This document shows positions 22,545 through 33,931 of a DNA stretch of 64,000 bases, in pieces. The notes beneath the pieces were generated by a model. That model was not told the origin of the DNA and searched no databases. It worked only from the letters and a program-made list of their open reading frames with translations. The position numbers were made by a program, and so were the translations under genes. Position 1 is the stretch's first letter. Each line of letters begins with the position of its first letter. The DNA comes from Chaenocephalus aceratus (Eukaryota; Chordata; Actinopteri; Perciformes; Channichthyidae), in NCBI GenBank assembly GCA_023974075.1, contig CM043790.1, forward strand, positions 965,326-1,029,325, given 5' to 3'.

Positions 22545-23000
22545 TAGGACACGTTCGATTCCTGTTTTGAATAGTGTGCCGTCGATGGGTTTCATTCCAT
22601 TTCAAGGTGCTTTTTGACGCTCCGTGTAAACTTCGCACACTGCCACTCCAACATCCAATCACATAGCTTGAGGACTGATCACGGGGTTTGCCCTTTGCCA
22701 AGCTAAGCACATGGTGTAGTCCCAAACGATAGCTGAGGATTCTGGGTAGTGTAGTGTCTTCTGCCATCCAAAAACTCCGAAAAAATATTCGTTTCTCCGA
22801 ATCGAAGGGGAAAAATACAAAAGCATTGTACACAATTTAAACCAATCAATGTTGTGTAATTAACAAGGACAATTTGGTGTTTTTTAGTCGATGAGTAGTG
22901 CAGATATCACTGTAAAATCAATCGACAGTAAGGAGAATTATTACTTCCGGGTGTAAAATTCTCCGTTATCCAATGGGAATGGACGCTCGTAATACAATAA
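22545..23000 (-). repeat. Unnamed repeat family, copy 3 (minus)
   Basis: Shares with 11330-11870 the blocks TTCGGAGAAACGAATATTTTT-like, AACATTGATTGGTTTAAATT, ACTACTCATCGACTAAAAAA and TGGACGCTC (reverse strand). It retains the TTTTACAGTGATATCTGCAC segment that copy 2 has lost, so copies 1 and 3 are closer to the full unit. Confidence 0.75.
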
Positions 23001-23387
23001 AGGGGACATGATCATTATCTTTTAAATAACGTTAACTAAAGGGACCAATCTATTGGACACAGCTGAAGCTCTGGCCTTCCTTAAAAACTAACCAATTTAA
23101 TAAAAAATCACAGTTGTATTACACACAATGCACTGTTTTTTGAGAACAAAAATTCGTAACTAATGTAATTTTTACATTCTGACGAAAAATAAAAATGATT
23201 ATGAATACAAATAAAATAAAAGAAGCCTCCCGTGAGTTACTAAAAGCTATATAGTAGATTTAAAAAACGTTTTATAGAATAAAAGCTCACTGCGGGACGT
23301 TGTAGAAATGCGTGTGTGCACCACGACAAAGGAGCCTCATTCACTTTACATTGGGGTTGTTTGCGTGGTGCCGACACGTACATGTAG
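23001..23387. other. No gene seen
   Basis: AT-rich sequence without recognisable coding or repeat content. Confidence 0.4.
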
Positions 23388-23450
23388 CAGAATGCGTGAC
23401 TCCACCACGCAATGCGGTGTTAAGGAGTCGTGGTGGAGTCACGCATTCTG
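23388..23450. repeat. Perfect 22-bp inverted repeat hairpin
   Basis: Positions 23388-23409 and 23429-23450 are exact reverse complements, separated by a 19-base loop. The arms contain GCGTGACTCCACCACG. The stem could form a cruciform or RNA hairpin; it may be the core of a small element or a transposon end junction. No function is claimed. Confidence 0.9.
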
Positions 23451-23471
23451 GTGAGATCAGGTTGTGCCTTC

Positions 23472-24976
23472 TCAAGGTGTGTGTGTACTCTGTGCAGCAG
23501 GAAGATGATGGACCAGTCCAATATGGGGCAGATATGTGAACTGCAGGGGGTCTAGTGATGGAGCGATCACTGTACGGAGGCGCTTCAGGACCAGCCTCTC
23601 CAGTGACTTCATGTCATGTGATGTCAAAACAACCGGTCTGTCGTCACTGTGTGTGCCTGGATGTTGGTTCTTCGGCACAGGACAGGATTCCTGGGGGTCA
23701 CAGGGGGTGAGTCCCCAGGGATCCCCAGTGAGCCTGTTGAAAAACGGGTTGAAGTCATTGGCCTCCTGTAGGTCTCCTCCCATCACTGAACCAGCTAGCC
23801 ACGTGGTGCATATATAACAATCTCTTTCTCAATGTGGAGAAAACAAAAGGAGATTGTCGCCGACTTCAGGAGAAGCGACACCCAACACCCCCACCCACTG
23901 ACCATCGGTGGTAGTGCTGTGGGGCAGGTGAGCTGCACCAAATTCACACATCACCGGAGACCTCTCCTGGAGTAACAACACCACGTCAATCACCAAGAAA
24001 ACCCAGCAGTGCTTCGTCAACAAACTGAAGAGAGCAGGAGCCCCCCCATCATGCTCTCCTTCTAACGAGGCGCCATCGAGAGCATCCTCAGCAGATGCAT
24101 CACGGTGTGGTTCGGAAGCTGTACAGCAGGGGTGGGGAACCTTTTCCTCTCAAGGGCCATTTCAATTTTTACAATATCCTCAGAGGGCCGTACAAGTTAT
24201 TGACCTCTGCTTAAAAAAACTAAAATCACAGCCCATTCATTTCATTCTGTGCAAAGAAAAAGCAACCTCTTAATCCAGATATCTCACCATGACTCGCGTA
24301 TGCATGCACGTGCAGGGTGTGGCGTGACCACCAAAACATTATAACTATAATGATCATATAAAGATGTGCCTTTACCTCACTGGTTGTAGAAAAAGCTTCT
24401 TATATTCGTTAGCATAGCCAGCTAACCAGATGCTAATGATAACAACAAAGTTATTGACTGTCTGATCAGTATGACAGATGAACAGATCGCCACTGGGCTT
24501 TCAACTAAAGACACAGACACGCAGAAACTGCGGCATGTGTATGGACTTATCGGTACTGCAATTTCTGAAGTGCTGGAGTGGCGTTCTGGTGCTCTCCGTC
24601 AGAACTGCACCCCTGTCAGTCGAGACGTCGAGACATATACCACGTGATGACACGTTAGGCTCGTGTTGTGTTCAAGGACCCTGACCTTGGCCAGGAAAAA
24701 CAGGCACTCGCTTGTTTAATTTTTTTGCGGTCTAGATTTTTTTCATTTTTTTATTTTTTGCGTGTGTTTATAAATTACCTCGAGGGCCGTACCAAATTGT
24801 CTCGCGGGCCGTATACGGCCCGGAGGCCGGAGGTTCCCCACCCCTGCTGTACAGCATCGAACTGCAAGACCCTGCAGCGTATTGTGAATCCACAGCTGAG
24901 AGGATCATCGGTGCCTCACTCCCGTCAATCCTGGACCTCTAAAACACCCGCCTCACACCCGTCCATTCTGGTGAAG
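23472..24976 (+). mobile_element. LINE remnant with inverted 5' part
   Basis: On the minus strand (23786 to about 23480) the reverse-transcriptase start is readable: CPVPKNQHPGTHSDDRPVVL, TSHDMKSLERLVLKRL and APSLDPLQFTYLPHIG. On the plus strand from about 23825 the later part of the same kind of protein follows: SLNVEKTKEIVADFRRS and ESILSRCITVWFGSCTA, then after the hAT insertion SNCKTLQRIVNPQ. The upstream part lies inverted to the left of the downstream part, the arrangement produced by twin-priming during LINE insertion. The YxDD segment between them is missing, and stops and frameshifts are present. Confidence 0.75.
24127..24846. mobile_element. hAT non-autonomous element, perfect 8-bp TSD
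   Basis: The 720-bp element begins CAGGGGTGGGGAACCTTTTC and ends GGAGGTTCCCCACCCCTG. It is flanked on both sides by the 8-bp CTGTACAG (24119-24126 and 24847-24854), itself a palindrome. An 8-bp duplication with CAGGG/CCCTG ends is diagnostic of hAT (Charlie-like). Internal sequence contains GAGGGCCGTAC repeats near both ends and no intact transposase. It splits the LINE reverse-transcriptase remnant, so it is the younger of the two. Confidence 0.93.
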
Positions 24977-26130
24977 TAGTGCTATAGACTTCCTGCAGTT
25001 AAACCCACCTAATCATGGTGCTTCCTGCGAACAGGAAGTGCATAAAGTTGTTCCGCAGTGACTTTGAGTATAATGTGCAGGCATCATTAACTTATACAAC
25101 GTGGGCCGGTGCCCAGCTATTGAGCGCTGCATAATTTATTAGATTTCACAAGGGTGATTATTCCATATTGAAATAGATGTGATCCTGAATTGTTCTGCTC
25201 TATTGCTTTTGTGTGAAATGAGTAATCAGCCTGTGGACTGGAGGCTGGACGCACAGACCAGAGACAGAAAGTCAAGGAGCAGCAGCACAGGGGGACACTG
25301 GTGCATTCAATAATGATGTGCTCTAACTTGGCATCAATAGTGCTGAAAATTAAGATATTGTCATAGAAGTTTCATTCACAAAACCACTTTTAGATAGAGC
25401 AGGCTTGAACCTCTCTGGACACGACTCAACAACTTGGCACTCGAGACCCATGTTTTCAGCTTTTCTTAGGCAGAAGTACGTTTTTTTACTTAAAAAAAAA
25501 AATCCTGCAGAACACCAACAAGCAAAAAACGCGCTAAATTACACATTGTAGCCTAATACAGCATATACAATGTAATGACAGGTCTTTCAACTTGGCTACA
25601 TGTTCAATTCAACTTCAAGGCTTTAATGCCATATGTATATACTGTGTAGAAATGGCAAGGAAAATCTTAAGTCCCTCCAACAAAAAAAAAAAAAATAGTG
25701 CAAGAAGGAACAGAGAACATAATAGGGCAGATTATGTTTCAGACCAATGTGCAATATTCAATGACGTAATTTAGCTTAAACGCACAGTAAGATTAAAGCT
25801 GTTTTATTCTAAAAATAGTTCTGGGTAAAGTTTATTTTTAAAAGCTAATCTAAAGACGTTGACGAAAATGACCACTTCCGGTTATACAGTAAACAACGAT
25901 TACAGCCGTTAAATAATGTCCACTTCCGGTTTTACGTAAATAACGATTACAGCCGTTATAATGCATTAAAAAGTAATGAAAGAGAATATGAGTAGAAAAG
26001 GCGTGTGGAGTTATGCAATAAATACACAACGTCTAAATCCTCTGTTATGCGCGATATCGGACATAGAAGACCGAGGTGGGAGGTTCCCCTGCGTCACAGC
26101 CGGCATTGAAGAGGAGGAGACACGGAGGAG
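24977..26130. other. No gene seen; short direct repeat
   Basis: Two copies of a ~48-bp unit containing CCACTTCCGGTT and AACGATTACAGCCGTTA lie at about 25871-25960. A possible LINE tail in minus orientation ends in the A-run at 25681-25695. No gene is supported. Confidence 0.45.
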
Positions 26131-26312
26131 TTCTATTTCGTATAAGGCTTCGCCCTCTAAGGCTATCGCTATTGGGTAATCCCACTGCACGTGTGCAGCA
26201 CTGACAGACTTACTCCACGCCCACCTATGACGTGGGCCCCACCTACGGACTCACTTCCGTATAAATAGGAAGTGGTCCCTACAATCTACTCCCACTTTTC
26301 TTCAGCACTCCG

Positions 26313-27990
26313 TTGCAGAAGCACTGTACCGGCACAAGCTCTTTTCAGAGCTGTTTACTAGAAAGCAAACATTTCCCCCTGGCCCCATCCTCCCTCTCCT
26401 CCGGATGGGGGAGACAGGGCGGGGGCCCGGTGTCAACCCGATATGAGTTACGACCGGCTGTGGCTGGCTCGCTCCAGGGAGGAAGCGGCTTTACACAGAC
26501 GATACAGGTGAGTCCTGCCGGGGATTGGAGCACGCAAACGCGGCTCTCACTCCCCAGGTGTCGTGCATGTCTCCCTCTGGCCCACAGACAGCAGAGAGTG
26601 AACGCTCTCGCGGCTGCGGCCGGGGATGATTGGCTAGTCCAGGAGTCTTACTCTGTGGACCAAGCCCTTGATTTATTGGATCCGAGTGGCGGGCAGCAGT
26701 CAGGCGACTCCTTCCCCTCCATTCACGGATTACCATGTGGTTCCCCCGGCCCCATCCTCCCTATCCTCCGGACGGTGGATAGACAGGGGCCCGGTGTCGG
26801 CCCGGTAGCCGAGCCTAGGTTCGGCTGCTGGGCTGACACCGGGTCACCGGGTCCCTCTATCCGCCATCTCGGCTCTGCCATATAGGCGGTATTCTCCAGG
26901 AACTCCCGGAGATCATCGGAAAGGCAGCCGCCTAATGAGATCTCCCCGTTCCCCCGGTTCAGGAGAGCTCTCCTCCGGATGGCATAAGCGGCTGCCTCAT
27001 AGCCTGTCGGCTATTAGGCAGCAGGGCTCGCGGAACAAACCGGCTGTCTTTAAACCTGTCGGTTGATTAGACAGCACGGGCTTGTTTCCTATGTCACAGA
27101 TATGCCTCCACACACCGCTCATTCCTCAAGTGGGTTTGAGCGTGAACGAGCCTCAATGTCCGGTTTACGAGCCTTCTCCTAAACGGCGACATGATGAGAG
27201 CCGCTGTGCAATACAGCGTGTGGAGGTGCAAGAGCCGTCAGGCAGCAGGGCTCGTGGCGCAAGCCAGCTGTATTTAACCAGGCAGTTATTAGACAGCAGG
27301 GCTTGACGTTTAAACCTGATGCTCCTAACCTGTCTGTTAGCAGGCAGCACGGGTTTTCCCTCTGTCCCAGATCTGCCTACTACACACGGTCGTAATGAGC
27401 CCAGGGCTGTTATTACGCACTGTGTGAATAGCACTGCACACACCTCCGCTCATTCCTCAGCAGGTTTGAACGTGAACGCGCCTCAATGTCCAGTTTACGA
27501 GCCTTCTCCTAAATAGAGACAGGATGAGAGCCGGTGTGAGATGCAGCGTGTGGAGGCCCCCTCGCAGCTTTTCGGTCCGGGCCCCTCTTGGGTTGCTTCA
27601 CGGGCAACGGCAGCGAGGGCTCTGACGTGGCTCGTCACCATGACAACCACAGCACATCCAGAGCATGTCGCGCTCTCAGAGTATTACTCAGAGTGGCGAC
27701 GCGTGTGTTTGATGGACAGATGGATAATAATAAGCAGCAAGGCCCAAGCAAGCAAGCTGGCTGCCCCTAACCTGTCGATTATAGGCAGCATGGCTCGCTG
27801 CATAAATAGGCTGTCTTTAAAACCTATTGATTTTTAGGCAGCTCGGTTTTTCTCCTCTGTCCCAAACCTACCTCCTACACATGGTCGTAATGAGCCCACG
27901 AGTGCCATTATTACAGTGAGGACAGCACTGCACACAGCTCCGCTCATCCCTCAGGGGTGTTGCGCGTGAACGCACCTCAGTGTCCAGTTT
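26313..27990 (+). repeat. DIRS 2 5' region with degenerate internal repeats
   Basis: No intact gag is seen. The GGCCCCATCCTCCCT block occurs twice (26381 and about 26749). A segment near 26440-26508 (CTGGCTCGCTCCAGG, GAGGAAGCGGCT, CAGACGATACAG) duplicates part of the reverse-transcriptase region at 38218-38262. Further on, a degenerate unit of a few hundred bases recurs: GCGTGAACG(C/A) with CCTCA(A/G)TGTCC at about 27140, 27470 and 27966, and ATGACAACCACAGCAC at about 27639 and again at about 32898, beyond the first insertion. One frame of the unit encodes QCPVYEPSPKRR. Confidence 0.65.
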
Positions 27991-29976
27991 AACACTGTAA
28001 GCAATTGCTGTTCATTTACAGCCAATTTTCAACACTAATCTACTGGCAGCCCCCTAACCAGAATGTTACTGTGAATTATTTAATTTATTTAATTTTTTAC
28101 AGTAATAAACTGCAACTGTTCAACAGTATGAATACTGTATAATTTCAGTGTATTGCTGGCGTCTCTGCTGCCAGTATTTTACTGTTAATTGAAAAAATAC
28201 AGCAGCATACTCAGGGCTGCTAACATTTGAGTTCAGCTTGGAGTGAGATTTTTTTTTTGGTGAACCGAAAAAAGAAACGTTCATGTGTACAGTGTTACAA
28301 ATGTATTGAACATGTACAAACTAGGGTTTCCCATTAATGTACCGGGCGCTATAGTGGAATACGCACATACACAGTGTACTCTTACAATGAAGGCTCGATA
28401 ATCAGCTCACAGCATATAAAATGGCATATAGGTGTAAGCAGAGGTAAAGTGCTATTTTATAAGTGGGGGGGGGGGGTCCTCCCCTCCTCTAGGGGGGTCT
28501 GGGGGCATGCTCCCCCGGGAAGATTTGTTTTTCTAAATATTGAAGTTAAATGCATCAACCTGGTGCACTTTGAGAGCAAAATGAATGTATGGATACATCT
28601 CTCAACACCCATATGAAACAGAACTGTAAACAGATTTTCTTTTTCTTTATGGATATTTTACAAATCACTCACCTTTTAAAAACTGTATTCTTGTTTTACT
28701 GTCATATAGTATTTCATAACTTGTGACCAAACCGTTTGAGACCCACTGAGATAACTAGACCAAAGTGAACTAAACACAGAGTCCCTTACCTCACTGAGCT
28801 GTAGTTATCTCTTTCAGTCTGACAGGACAGCGCTCTCCCTCTCCTTGTTTTAGAAACAACTTCTAATATCCGTTAAGCTAACCAGATGCTAACAACAACA
28901 ATGCAAATAGTGAGTTTGGTAATATAATGTACAGATGTATCGCTTCATTTCAGACAGTTTGAAACGTGAGGGCCGTGATTGGTACGTGATCTGCCCTCGC
29001 ACAAAGGAAAACCTCCAGCTTGACTTGAGACCTCCCCCGTGATAAATAAATGTAATTATTATGAAGCCAGCTGCAATGGATCATTGATCCACCAGGGGGT
29101 GCAGTGGGGTTCCACACTGGAGCTCATGTGAAATAAAGTCAGATACAGTACGCTGGATGTACAGCGGAACTTTGTTAAGATCCATATGTCACGGATATCA
29201 TACTCTGTGCTAAATAAGAGACATGTAATCATTTACAAAACATCACCATGTTGTTATTTAACAAAATAATGTTGTTTAGTCGAAGGAAGGGAGGAAATGC
29301 AGCCCGGCTCTCGATTTTTAATCCTAATTTAATCATCATCTTCACCACGATCATTTATGTTTATGTTCGCCGAATTGACATGAAATCACTGACATGAATA
29401 TACTGTATTCAACTTCATTAAAACGTTAATAACGTGCCTAAACTCAGTAATTCACTAAAAATATGTATATTTTAATGGAGCCTCGTCGGCAGATCAGGAT
29501 CCCAACGCGTAGGTGGGATCTTGATCAGCATGAAGGGTGTTATTTTCCCCATAAGGAACAAGTCGCTGCAAATTATCCCGCTTATTACATGGCCACATTC
29601 TCAACAAAGTAACGACATGACTCCCAATATTAATTGAAATGTTTTTATTGATTTAAAAAATAGTTGTATTGATTTAAATTGACATGCATCCGCTAAGAAA
29701 AATAGTCCGTTGTTACCGTTTTTTAAACAGTCTGAATGAAACGGCAGCTCTGTGTTTTACACAACTAATGGCCCATCAACCACAGCTCTCTCCCCCCCTC
29801 CCCCTCTGATCTTTCTTTTCCAGCAGCTAAATTAACTGTAGGTTACTCTGAGTGACAAGCTTACAGTTAGACACAACACTGTCATTGCAAGTGACCCTCA
29901 GTTAGTTGACTTTTATGTTCAACTGCTACATTTGTTACTGATCAAAAAGGGCTTCTACTGTACCTAATTACCTTAA

Positions 29977-30183
29977 CACTAGAACCGCCAGAGGTTTTTG
30001 TATAGACCTACCTAACACCGTCAAATCCCGCTATTAGAATGCAATTTTTAACAACATAGGGTGCTACATAACACACTTTCAGGAAAAGTCACGGACTGGG
30101 AGACTTTCATATTTTATTGAAAAAAAGTTACATTTCACACACACAACACATCACACAAATTGACCCGATTGGCGGTTCTAGTG
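29977..30183. mobile_element. piggyBac-type MITE with TTAA duplication
   Basis: The 207-bp element begins CACTAGAACCGCCA and ends TGGCGGTTCTAGTG (perfect 14-bp inverted repeats). Both sides are flanked by TTAA (29973-29976 and 30184-30187). TTAA duplication with short perfect ends is the piggyBac signature; Kolobok also uses TTAA. There is no coding capacity. Confidence 0.9.
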
Positions 30184-30439
30184 TTAAATAAACTCACTAT
30201 GAATGAACCAGTTCAATACGCATTATTCTATTCTTATCATTCTTTATGAGCGCAGCAATAGTCTTAAAATCAGATTTGTTTTTTAAATGAAATCTGACGG
30301 CAGGCAGTTAGCTCTGATCACCTATGATAAATGCACCACACCTAATCGCTGGCCATTCAGCCACAGAGCTCCCTCTATACAAATCAAACTGTATTGTTTT
30401 AAATAATGGTCGGAATGTGACCTGTGAGCCTTCTGAATT

Positions 30440-30510
30440 ACCGTGGGACAGCACCCTCTAAACTAAAATGTTGAATCAATAAAGTAACATCTTATCTTAT
30501 CTTAATGATA
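30440..30510 (+). repeat. LINE 3' tail with TCTTA units
   Basis: TGAATCAATAAAGTAACATC followed by repeated TCTTA is a common fish LINE terminus on the plus strand. Confidence 0.6.
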
Positions 30511-30714
30511 TCAATAAATCATATGTGTCCGAAAGGGAGCAGGAGGAAGCAAACACAAAAATATACAAAAAATATACTGCATATTAAAGCAAACGATTGT
30601 AAAGGTAAAAGTATGAGCATAACAAATAAAGAAGTGTAATGTAAACATTTACATTATTATTATGATTATTTAATATATAAAGACTATATATTATTGAATT
30701 ACAAGATTATACTT

Positions 30715-30960
30715 TAGTTGATCTAAAATATTGATGTGTTCAAATGCTCTTCAAAACACAACTGCAAGTCCATGAAACGTGTCTTTCTGTATTTGTGAAT
30801 GAAGCGCCATCTCCTGGTTGAAACCTGAAATTAAAAATCTGGCAACGCCCGCTTGTAAAATAGTGGGAGGGCTTAACATTCCTCGATACTGGTTTTAGGC
30901 GGGTCGTAGGCAGGAAGCTGTAAGCTGGAGTCTGAAATGAGGTGCTACATCTGTATAATA
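30715..30960 (+). repeat. Dispersed repeat related to 39930-40215
   Basis: TTGATCTAAAATATTGATGT, GAATGAAGCGCCATCTC and GGCAACGCCC reappear in reverse complement at about 40040-40200. The two copies lie at opposite sides of the DIRS 2 complex, one inside insertion 1 and the other just outside the DIRS right end. Confidence 0.65.
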
Positions 30961-30973
30961 GTAAAGTTATTTA

Positions 30974-32105
30974 CACTGAACAAAAATATAAATGCAACAC
31001 TTTTGTTTTTGCTCCCATTTTTCATGAGATGAACTCAAAGATCTAAAACATTTTCTATATACACAAAATAACCATTTCTCTCAAATATTGTTCACAAATC
31101 TGAAAACATCTGTGATAGTGAGCACTTCTCCTTTGCCGAGATAATCCATCCCACCTCACAGGTGTGGCATATCAAGATGCTGATTAGACAGCATGATTAT
31201 TGCACAGGTGTGCCTTAGGCTGGCCACAATAAAAGGCCACTAATAAATGTTCAGTTTTATCACACAGCACAATGCCACAGATGTCGCAAGTTTTGAGGGA
31301 GCGTGCAATTGGCATGCTGACAGCAGGAATGTCCACCAGAGCTGTTGCCCGTGAATTGAATGTTCATTTCTACCATAAGCCGTCTCCAAAGGCGTTTCAG
31401 AGAATTTGGCAGTACATCCAACCGGCCTCACAACCGCAGACCACGTGTAACCACACCAGCCTCCACATCCAGCATGTTAACCTCCAAGATCGTCTGAGAC
31501 CAGCCACTCGGACAGCTGCTGCAACAATCGGTTTGCATAACCAAAGAATTTCTGCACAAACTGTCAGAAACCGTCTCAGGGAAGCTCATCTGCATGCTCG
31601 TCGTCCTCATCGGGGTCTCGACCTGACTCCGGTTCGACAGCGTGTTCCAGTTCCTGCCAATATCCAGCAACTTCGCACAGCCATTGAAGAGGAGTAGACC
31701 AACATTACACAGGCCACAAACAACCTGATCAACTCAATGTGAAGGAGATGTGTTACACTACGTTAGGCAAATGGTGGTCACACCAGATACTGACTGGTTT
31801 TCTGACCCCCCCAATAAAGCAAAACTGCACGTTTCAGAGTGGCCTTTTATTGTGGCCAGCCTAAGGCACACCTGTGCAATAATCATGCTGTCTAATCAGC
31901 ATCTTGATATGCCACACCTGTGAGATGGGATGGATTATCTCGGCAAAGGAGAAGTGCTCACTATCACAGATTTTTTCAGATTTGTGAACAATATTTGAGA
32001 GAAATGGTTATTTTGTGTATATAGAAAATGTTTTAGATCTTTGAGTTCATCTCATGAAAAATGGGAGCAAAAACAAAAGTGTTGCATTTATATTTTTGTT
32101 CAGTG
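30974..32105 (+). mobile_element. Tc1-like transposon, internally deleted
   Basis: The 1,132-bp element has TA flanks (30972-30973 and 32106-32107) and long terminal inverted repeats of about 268 bp (30974-31241 and 31838-32105), beginning CACTGAACAAAAATATAAA. Arms are nearly identical. The transposase between them has lost its DDE domain, so the element is non-autonomous and could only move with help from a related transposase. Confidence 0.93.
31272..31697 (+). pseudogene. Tc1 transposase N-terminus, DDE domain deleted
   Basis: The ATG at 31272 opens [20 protein letters not shown] then [11 protein letters not shown], the first helix-turn-helix of the Tc1 paired-like DNA-binding domain. The second HTH region follows with internal damage (RISAQTVRNRLREAHLHARR). 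After VPVPANIQQLRTAIEEE the frame ends at TAG 31695-31697. The last residues correspond to the protein's C-terminus, so the whole catalytic DDE segment has been removed by an in-frame-like deletion. Usual length is about 340 residues; 141 remain. Confidence 0.85.
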
Positions 32106-33818
32106 TAAGATGATGCCATATTTATTGAAGATATTACATTTTAAATATTCCCCAAAATTATTCAAAAGCATATTCTTCCAAACTCCTTGCTGTAGTATGA
32201 CACACAGGAGACTATTGATGTAGTAGTGAGTTTGGTAGTAATAAGCTGTATAATAGTGATTGAATATGATTGTATTCTCTTTTTTCGGAGTTGCACTTTG
32301 CAGATGGTCCCTGAGCACTCGTTTCTTCTCCGGCTGCAGATAGAGACCAATGTAATGTGTCCAGCTCGGTTTTTTTAATTAAAATGTGATTGTAGTTCGT
32401 TATCAACCTTACCACGGTACTTGGGAGACGTCATTTGTGTCTGAATAACGTTTTGTTCATGAGTTATTGATCCGTGAAATCAGAATCTCCCAATATCGTT
32501 CCAACTTTACTGAACTAAGCCAGAAGACCGTCTCATTTCGTAGACCGCTCGGTTTGCTGTTCCTTCATTTTATTTGTATATACATTTATTTTGGACGAAA
32601 ACTTAGCGTGAGGAAAGGCAAGTGTGGCGTGAGTGCGTGAGATATGGGTTAATTGCGTGACTCTCACGCTCAATGCATGAGTGTTGGCAGCCCTGGTATA
32701 CTGTATTTTATTTTTACAGTAAGAGGCTGTAAAGTCATTTCACAGTATGAGTACTGTGGTATTACAGTGAAGTGCAGGCGTCTGTGAAGAGACTGCTGGC
32801 ACTTTACTGTTATTTGACAGGAACATGTGTTACAGTGGACATAATGAGAGCCTGTGTGAATTGCAGCGTCTGGAGGGCTCTGGCGTGGCTCGTCACCATG
32901 ACAACCACAGCACTTCCAGAGCAGGTTTGCGCGCTGAGTGGCGGCGCGTGTGTTCGATGGACAGATGGAAGATAAATATGCAGCAAGACTCCCCGGTTAA
33001 GCCGTCTGCCAATAGCCTATTGGTTACTTGGCAGCATGGCTCGCTGCCTAAGCCGGCTGTTTTTTTTTGGCTTATCCGTTAATAAAACAGCAGGGCTTAC
33101 TATTCAATCCGTCTACCTTAAACTTTTTGGGTTTAGGCAGCAGGGATTTTTTCTCTGTCTCAGATGTACCTCCTACCCACGTCGTAATAAGCCCACGGAG
33201 GGCCATTATTACGCATTGTGTGGACAGCACTGCACACACCTCTGCTCATCCCTTAGTGGTGTTGAGCGTGAACGCGCGGTTTACGAGTCTTCTCCTAAAC
33301 GGCGACATATTGAGAGCCTGTGTGAAATGCAGCGTGTGGAGGGCTCTGGCGTGGTTTGCCACCAACCACAGCACATCCAGAGAATGTACACACGGCGCTA
33401 TCAGAGTACTGTATAGAGAGGCGAAGTCACGCCCATCTACTTCCGGGCCATGGGACCCCAGAAAGCGAAACATTTACATTGAATTCAATGGAGAGAGAAA
33501 ACGTATCTTTTGATCCCGTTTGAATTGTGCCACGAACTACACATATGATGTTTGTCAATCTTAAACAATAAGTTCCATGTCAAAAAAGTCACATTTTGTC
33601 GTAAAACTGTTGAAATATAAGACTATGAAAAATACGCGACTACAAAGACTACAAATCCCAAATCCCATTCTGGGTCGTGTAAGTGATGTCACAGGCGATA
33701 ATGCTCCAAGTGGTTGCGACTCGTAATTAAAGCGAAGAAGAAGAAGAAGAAGATCTCATAACTGATTTATTCCCTCCAATAAATAAGAGATTGCTAAAAA
33801 TAAATTCACTTTTACAAG

Positions 33819-33931
33819 ATGCCTGTGTGCTTTGTACCAGGTTGTAATCACATAAGTGATCATACCACTTGCTCGTTCTATCGATTCCCGTCGGATGAAA
33901 GGACCAGGAGTCGCTGGATCAGACATATCAA
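33819..33931 (+). pseudogene. THAP zinc-finger first exon of transposase
   Basis: The ATG at 33819 opens MPVCFVPGCNHISDH, then TTCSFYRFPSDERTRSRWI. The C-x4-C pair, the FYRFP block and the invariant W are the first half of a THAP DNA-binding domain. The exon runs into a donor (AA/GTAATA at 33931-33932). The second half of the domain (C-x2-H and AVPTIF) and a DDE_4 catalytic domain were not found downstream, so the transposase is probably incomplete. Known role of the domain: binding the transposon ends. Confidence 0.8.

Larger units (their letters stand above)
28212..32695 (-). mobile_element. hAT-like element nested in insertion 1
   Basis: The left end CAGGGCTGCTAACA and the right end TGTTGGCAGCCCTG are imperfect inverted repeats of hAT type, flanked by the related AGCATACT and GTATACT. 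Internal blocks (about 28860-29280 and 29700-29760) are reverse complements of parts of 47490-48140, which precede a hAT-like transposase remnant at 48270-49303. This copy is therefore a related element on the minus strand whose coding part is deleted. It is itself host to a piggyBac-type MITE and a Tc1 element. Confidence 0.6.
27993..32837. mobile_element. CACTGTAA...TTACAGTG element (insertion 1)
   Basis: The left end CACTGTAAGCAATTGCTG and the right end TTACAGTG close a 4.8-kb block that interrupts the repeated gag region of DIRS 2. Flanking DIRS repeat sequence resumes at GACATAATGAGAGCC. Both subterminal regions contain short ACAGTAAA/TTTACTGT and ACTGGCAG/CTGGCAC blocks in mirrored order. 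CACTG ends are reminiscent of EnSpm/CACTA, but no matching 3-bp duplication or transposase is visible, so the superfamily is open. Confidence 0.6.
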
